From Staphylococcus canis (GTDB taxonomy: Bacteria > Bacillota > Bacilli > Staphylococcales > Staphylococcaceae), in assembly GCF_016238445.1 (NCBI RefSeq), contig NZ_JABANU010000013.1, positions 1 through 64,000 of the forward strand: a DNA stretch of 64,000 nucleotides. The letters are read 5' to 3'. The translations under genes were made by a program, and so were the position numbers. The notes under the pieces were generated by a model. The model was given only the letters and a program-made list of their open reading frames with translations. It was not told where the DNA came from and did no database searches. Shown piece by piece: positions 59,914 through 64,000 of this stretch. Every line of letters starts with the position of its first letter. Position 1 is the first letter of the stretch.

Positions 59914-60717
59914 ATGAAACCAGATTTAATAATTATGGACATGGATGATACTTTAATGACTAAAGACAATCAAATGTCAAAAACAACACATGAATACCTA
60001 CTTAAAATCCAAAGAGAAGGCTACCGCATTGCTCTAGCATCCGGCAGACCTACTGAAGGAATGCTACCAACAGCTAAAGCATTGGAAATGGATATCAACA
60101 AAAGCTATATTATGAGTTATAACGGTGCTCAAACTATTGATTTATCTACGCAAGAAGTGGTGTCTAGTCAATTAATCGATAAGCAATCATTTGATGAGAT
60201 TATTGATTTTTGTAGAAAAAATGGGTTATTTGCATTAACTTATCATGATGGTCATATTGTTTATGATGGATCACATGAATATATGAATATTGAGTCAGAG
60301 TTAACAGGCTTACCAATGAAAAAAGTAGATGATTTAAAATCATATATTCAAGAACCAGTTCCGAAAGCGATGGGCGTTGATTATGAAGCACACATTAGCG
60401 AATTAATTCAACAACTATCAGACGGATTTAATGAAAAAGTAGATGCAACAACAAGCAAACCTTATTTCTTGGAATTTATGTGTAAAGGTGTGTCAAAAGG
60501 AGCAGCAATCAAGAATTTGGCAGAACGTTTAAATTTAAACACAGAACATATGATTGCTTTTGGAGATAGTCAAAATGATGTAGAAATGTTCAAACATGTT
60601 GGTACATCTGTTGCTATGGATAATGCTTCGGGTGCAGTTAAATCACATGCAACTATGACAACAGCATCTAATAATGACGACGGAATTGTTAAAGCACTTC
60701 AAAAACTAATGGACTAA
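59914..60717 (+). CDS. Cof-type HAD phosphatase
   Basis: 267 aa, HAD subfamily IIB. Motif I MDMDDTLMT (catalytic Asp 9 and 11), motif II LASGRP, motif III around KGVSKGAAIKNL and motif IV AFGDSQNDVEMF. Acts on a sugar phosphate or nucleotide; substrate unknown. GGAGA ribosome site. Confidence 0.9.
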   Translation: MKPDLIIMDMDDTLMTKDNQMSKTTHEYLLKIQREGYRIALASGRPTEGMLPTAKALEMDINKSYIMSYNGAQTIDLSTQEVVSSQLIDKQSFDEIIDFCRKNGLFALTYHDGHIVYDGSHEYMNIESELTGLPMKKVDDLKSYIQEPVPKAMGVDYEAHISELIQQLSDGFNEKVDATTSKPYFLEFMCKGVSKGAAIKNLAERLNLNTEHMIAFGDSQNDVEMFKHVGTSVAMDNASGAVKSHATMTTASNNDDGIVKALQKLMD

Positions 60718-60722
60718 TTGAA

Positions 60723-60796
60723 AAGGTACATTGAGATGTAATGTAACACGATGTTATTAAAAATTAACATATAGCATTGGCATCTCATTGTACCTT
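60723..60796. terminator. Bidirectional terminator with long stem
   Basis: AAGGTACATTGAGATG (60723-60738) pairs with CATCTCATTGTACCTT (60781-60796, one mismatch), with an inner ATGTTA/TAACAT hairpin. Lies between the convergent HAD phosphatase and 104-aa genes. Confidence 0.8.
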
Positions 60797-60800
60797 GAAT

Positions 60801-61115
60801 TTATTTTGCAGTATGAGTCCATTCATGCTTTCCTCGATGACGTTTTACATGCGCGTAAATTTGATCAGCAGCATACTCTAAATTAGTATATACTGTAATC
60901 GAAAAAGCTGATTGATTCGGCTCGAAATCAGTTTCTAGATAGAGGTCTTTTAAATGTTGATATAAGTTTTGCATTTGTTCGTGTGTTAAACTACCGTACT
61001 CTCTTAATGTGCGTTTGAGTATGCGACCTTCATTATTTTCTAAGGACTGTACCACTATTACGAAGCGTTCATCTTCCTTTAAAACATCATCAAAAAGATT
61101 AATTTGTCCTACCAT
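60801..61115 (-). CDS. Conserved staphylococcal hypothetical protein
   Basis: 104 aa, soluble alpha/beta (VGQINLFDDVLKEDERFVIVV ... GSLTHEQMQNLYQHLKDLY), ending in a basic KRHRGKHEW stretch. Function unknown; its place beside the HAD phosphatase gene is kept in other staphylococci. Confidence 0.7.
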   Translation of the reverse strand: MVGQINLFDDVLKEDERFVIVVQSLENNEGRILKRTLREYGSLTHEQMQNLYQHLKDLYLETDFEPNQSAFSITVYTNLEYAADQIYAHVKRHRGKHEWTHTAK

Positions 61116-61212
61116 GCAAATCCCGCCTTTGTTTGAATTAATATTACTTTAATTATACACCATATAACTTAAGGTATAAATATTGGTAAATAAATCATTT
61201 GAACTAAAATGA

Positions 61213-61260
61213 CAAAAGAGAGACTGGGTAGTGATTCAAATTAAAACCCATTCTCTCTTT
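61213..61260 (-). terminator. Permease-gene terminator
   Basis: AAAGAGAGA (61214-61222) pairs with TCTCTCTTT (61252-61260), with inner GGT/ACC. Confidence 0.7.
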
Positions 61261-61264
61261 AATA

Positions 61265-62716
61265 CTACTTTTTATAAATTTCATGTACGTTAAGATCAAT
61301 TTCATTAAGTGGAATAATACGTGTACGTTTAATAATTTTATGTGCTATATAAACGATAAGCAATGCAATTATTGGAAGGAAATTTTGTGCGAGCTTAGCA
61401 AAATCTAAATGTACAATAGCTTCAGCAGAACTACCAAAAATTAGAAATAAAATTGTTATGAATACAATGATCGGGCCAAGTGGAAACAAGGGTGCTTTAT
61501 AAGGTAATAGTGCATCAATATTTTTGTTTTGTACTTGGATTGCACGACGTAAACGATATTGTGACCACACACTTGATCCCCATACAAATGTAACTAGGGC
61601 ACCGATGATATTTAATAAACTAATTACACTATCTGGTTTGAAATTAGCATACAGTGTGACAGCTGTAATAAGTATGAACGTTGTGAATAAAGCGTTTAAT
61701 GGTAATTTAGTAACATGATTGATGCGGCCTAAAAACTGAGGCGCTTGTTTGTTTTGACTTAGTGAATATAACATACGACTAGTCGTGAATATACCTGAAT
61801 TAGCTGCTGATAATAATGATGTTAAAATAACCGCATTAATAACAGTAGCTGCGAAGGCAATGCCAACTTTGTCAAAAACAATTGTAAATGGACTTTGTGT
61901 AATAGATCCAGATTCATTAAGCAAAGTAGGATCATTGTAAGCTATAATTCCAGCAATCACTGCAATAGAACATACATAGAATATTAGAATCCGCCAAAAA
62001 ACTTGTCTAATTGCGCGTGGCATAGATTTACTTGGGTCATCAGATTCACCTGCCGCAACGGCAACCACTTCAGTACCACCTACTGAAAATCCCGCAATTA
62101 ATAGCACGCTTAAAAAGCCAGAGATGCCACCTACAAAAGGTGCTTCCCCAATTGTATAGTTTTTAAATCCGTAATACTCTCCGCCAAGAATTCCAAATAT
62201 CATTAAAAATGTAATAACAATAAAAACAATAATTGTAATTACTTTGATTAAAGATAACCAAAACTCAGCTTCTCCAAAGACTTTAACCGTAAATACATTT
62301 AGTAAGAAAATAATACATAAAAAGACAATACTCCAAACTAATGGTGAAAAGAATGAAAAAAAGTCCCAATATGTAATAACGTTTGACGCAACAATAATAT
62401 CTACACTTGTGACTAATGACCAAATTAACCAGTAAAGCCAACCCATTGTAAATCCAAGTGATGAGTCTACAAAGCGTGTTGCATAACTACTAAAAGAACC
62501 TGAAACAGGATAAAAAGTTGCCATTTCTCCTATAGAACTCATTAAAAAGTAAAGCATTATACCAATAATAATGTATGCTAAAATAGCTCCACCAGGACCA
62601 GCTTGTGCAATAACACCTCCAGTTGCGATAAATAAGCCTGTTCCAATCGCTCCACCAATTGCTATCATACTAATATGTCGAGATTCAAGACCACGACTTA
62701 AGTTTTTTTCTTCCAT
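61265..62716 (-). CDS. Amino-acid permease, LysP/AAT family
   Basis: 483 aa with 12 membrane helices. The N-terminal SRGLESRHISMIAIGGAIGTGLF signature and ISGFLSVLLIAGFSVGGTEVVAVAAGE are classic APC-superfamily AAT-family features. It is likely a lysine or other basic/neutral amino-acid importer; the substrate is not readable. ATG 62716 has GGAG 7 nt upstream and is preferred over the ATG two codons before. Confidence 0.88.
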   Translation of the reverse strand: MEEKNLSRGLESRHISMIAIGGAIGTGLFIATGGVIAQAGPGGAILAYIIIGIMLYFLMSSIGEMATFYPVSGSFSSYATRFVDSSLGFTMGWLYWLIWSLVTSVDIIVASNVITYWDFFSFFSPLVWSIVFLCIIFLLNVFTVKVFGEAEFWLSLIKVITIIVFIVITFLMIFGILGGEYYGFKNYTIGEAPFVGGISGFLSVLLIAGFSVGGTEVVAVAAGESDDPSKSMPRAIRQVFWRILIFYVCSIAVIAGIIAYNDPTLLNESGSITQSPFTIVFDKVGIAFAATVINAVILTSLLSAANSGIFTTSRMLYSLSQNKQAPQFLGRINHVTKLPLNALFTTFILITAVTLYANFKPDSVISLLNIIGALVTFVWGSSVWSQYRLRRAIQVQNKNIDALLPYKAPLFPLGPIIVFITILFLIFGSSAEAIVHLDFAKLAQNFLPIIALLIVYIAHKIIKRTRIIPLNEIDLNVHEIYKK

Positions 62717-62876
62717 GAGCATTCTCCTATCAATACAGATGATAATTTATTTTACTTTGTTCCTTTAAAGGTTTCAATAGTTGAATTGAATTTGTCAGAT
62801 TATTTCGTAAAAAAACTAAAAATAAGTGAAACTCGTGTAATATTAGATGAAATAAGTTATACTATTACTGTGTAGT

Positions 62877-62891
62877 TTAGAATTATTATAA
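62877..62891. promoter_or_regulatory. PerR box at katA
   Basis: TTAGAATTATTATAA matches the Per box TTATAATTATTATAA at 14 of 15 positions. It overlaps a TATAAT (62888-62893) 20 bp before the katA start, so PerR would block transcription until peroxide stress. Confidence 0.8.
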
Positions 62892-62911
62892 TATAGAAGG
62901 AAGGTTTTTTT

Positions 62912-64000
62912 ATGGAGCGTAGAGATGCATCTAAATTAACAGGTTTATTCGGACATCCTGTTGGTGACCGAGAAAACTCAATGACTGCTGGTCCAAGAGG
63001 TCCGTTATTAATGCAAGATTGGTATTTCTTGGAGCAATTGGCTCACTTTGATCGTGAGGTTATTCCAGAGCGTCGTATGCACGCTAAAGGTTCAGGAGCA
63101 TTTGGAACATTCACAGTTACAAATGATATTACTCAATATACATCAGCTAAGATTTTCTCAGAAGTAGGTAAAAAGACAGAAATGTTCGCACGTTTTTCAA
63201 CTGTTGCAGGAGAACGTGGTGCTGCAGATGCCGAACGTGACATTCGTGGTTTTGCACTTAAATTCTACACAGAAGAAGGTAACTGGGATTTAGTAGGTAA
63301 TAATACACCAGTATTCTTCTTTAGAGATCCTAAACTATTCGCAAGTTTAAACCACGCAGTAAAAAGAGACCCACGTACAAATATGAGAAGTGCTCAAAAT
63401 AACTGGGATTTCTGGACTTCATTACCTGAAGCATTACATCAAGTTACAATTTTAATGACTGATCGTGGTATTCCAAGAGGATTTAGACATATGCATGGAT
63501 TTGGTTCTCACACATACAGCATGCTTAATAAAGATAATGAACGTGTATGGGTTAAATTCCATTTCAGAACACAACAAGGTATTGAAAACTTCTCTCCTGA
63601 AGAAGCGGAACAAGTTATTGCTAAAGACAGAGAATCATCACAAAGAGACTTGTTTGAAGCTATTGAAAGAGGAGATTTCCCTAAATGGAAAATGTACATC
63701 CAAGTCATGACAGAAGAACAAGCAAAAAATCATAAAGATAATCCATTTGATTTAACAAAAGTTTGGTACAAATCTGAATATCCTCTTATCGAAGTAGGGG
63801 AATTCGAATTAAACAGAAACCCTGATAACTATTTCATGGATGTTGAGCAAGCAGCATTTGCACCAACAAATATTGTACCTGGTATTGATTTCTCACCAGA
63901 TAAAATGTTACAAGGTCGTTTATTCTCTTATGGTGACGCACAAAGATATCGCCTTGGTGTCAACCACTGGCAAATTCCTGTAAACCAACCAAAAGGTGTT
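62912..64000 (+). CDS. katA: Catalase (N-terminal 363 codons, runs off the window)
   Basis: Small-subunit haem catalase. The start [19 protein letters not shown] is followed by [16 protein letters not shown], the active-site His segment [14 protein letters not shown] (~52) and the distal Asn in [13 protein letters not shown]. The haem-ligand Tyr region [12 protein letters not shown] is reached before the window ends at codon 363 of about 500. It breaks down hydrogen peroxide. GAAGGAAGG ribosome site; PerR box upstream. Confidence 0.95.
   Translation, partial: MERRDASKLTGLFGHPVGDRENSMTAGPRGPLLMQDWYFLEQLAHFDREVIPERRMHAKGSGAFGTFTVTNDITQYTSAKIFSEVGKKTEMFARFSTVAGERGAADAERDIRGFALKFYTEEGNWDLVGNNTPVFFFRDPKLFASLNHAVKRDPRTNMRSAQNNWDFWTSLPEALHQVTILMTDRGIPRGFRHMHGFGSHTYSMLNKDNERVWVKFHFRTQQGIENFSPEEAEQVIAKDRESSQRDLFEAIERGDFPKWKMYIQVMTEEQAKNHKDNPFDLTKVWYKSEYPLIEVGEFELNRNPDNYFMDVEQAAFAPTNIVPGIDFSPDKMLQGRLFSYGDAQRYRLGVNHWQIPVNQPKGV

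Overview
The window is a chromosomal segment of a low-GC staphylococcus, most likely a coagulase-negative species, with one complete tailed-phage genome inserted. The chromosomal order (alpha/beta hydrolase, miaA, hfq, glutathione peroxidase, hflX, PLP lyase-like protein, glnR-glnA ... nuclease, sar-type regulator, aspartokinase, hom-thrC-thrB, HAD phosphatase, permease, katA) is the standard Staphylococcus order. The protein sequences do not look like S. aureus, and I cannot fix the species by eye.

Layout: 1-7525 is chromosome, ending with glnA. 7481-50259 is a ~42.8-kb siphovirus prophage of the HK97-capsid type. It is bounded by a 45-bp direct repeat identical to the 3' end of glnA (attL 7481-7525, attR 50215-50259). 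50260-50930 holds the decayed right end of an older related prophage at the same site. 50937-64000 is chromosome again: two lipoproteins, a nuclease, threonine biosynthesis genes, a permease and the start of katA.

The prophage reads left to right. The leftward lysogeny block holds a tyrosine integrase, a MazF/PemK-fold protein, a surface nuclease, a membrane-anchored protein, an ImmA-type protease and a short XRE repressor. Divergent promoters lie at 12344-12432. The rightward early block holds Cro, a Rha/KilA-C antirepressor, small genes interrupted by leftward insertions, Gp157, an ERF annealing protein, SSB, an HNH nuclease, a DnaD-like initiator with internal iterons, a G39P-like loader, a DnaB helicase, a VRR-NUC protein, a deoxyribosyltransferase-like protein, a MazG-like protein, RinB and RinA. 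A hicAB cassette follows. The late block holds a P-loop/HNH protein, a cos-like region, TerS, TerL, portal, ClpP-like protease, capsid, connectors, tail tube, a frameshifted tail chaperone, tape measure, Dit, Tal, holin and amidase. The cargo end near attR holds a Fic protein, a small peptide gene with an antisense promoter, and an HTH protein.

The most notable observations are these. (1) A compact 257-nt group IA-type intron without an ORF interrupts the tape measure gene; P1, P10, P3, P4, P7, P8 and P9 can all be paired by eye, and both splice sites restore one frame of 1,530 codons. (2) A candidate type I toxin-antitoxin locus at 49059-49346 has a strong promoter, an SD-sequestering hairpin, a 44-aa peptide and a consensus antisense promoter over its 3' end. 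(3) The 3' tail of immA is repeated before each of two further accessory genes, and the 3' tail of the antirepressor gene is repeated three times, which marks these as exchange points for cargo. (4) The origin is probably inside the DnaD-like gene. (5) The capsid and tail-tube proteins share a C-terminal peptide whose DNA has diverged.
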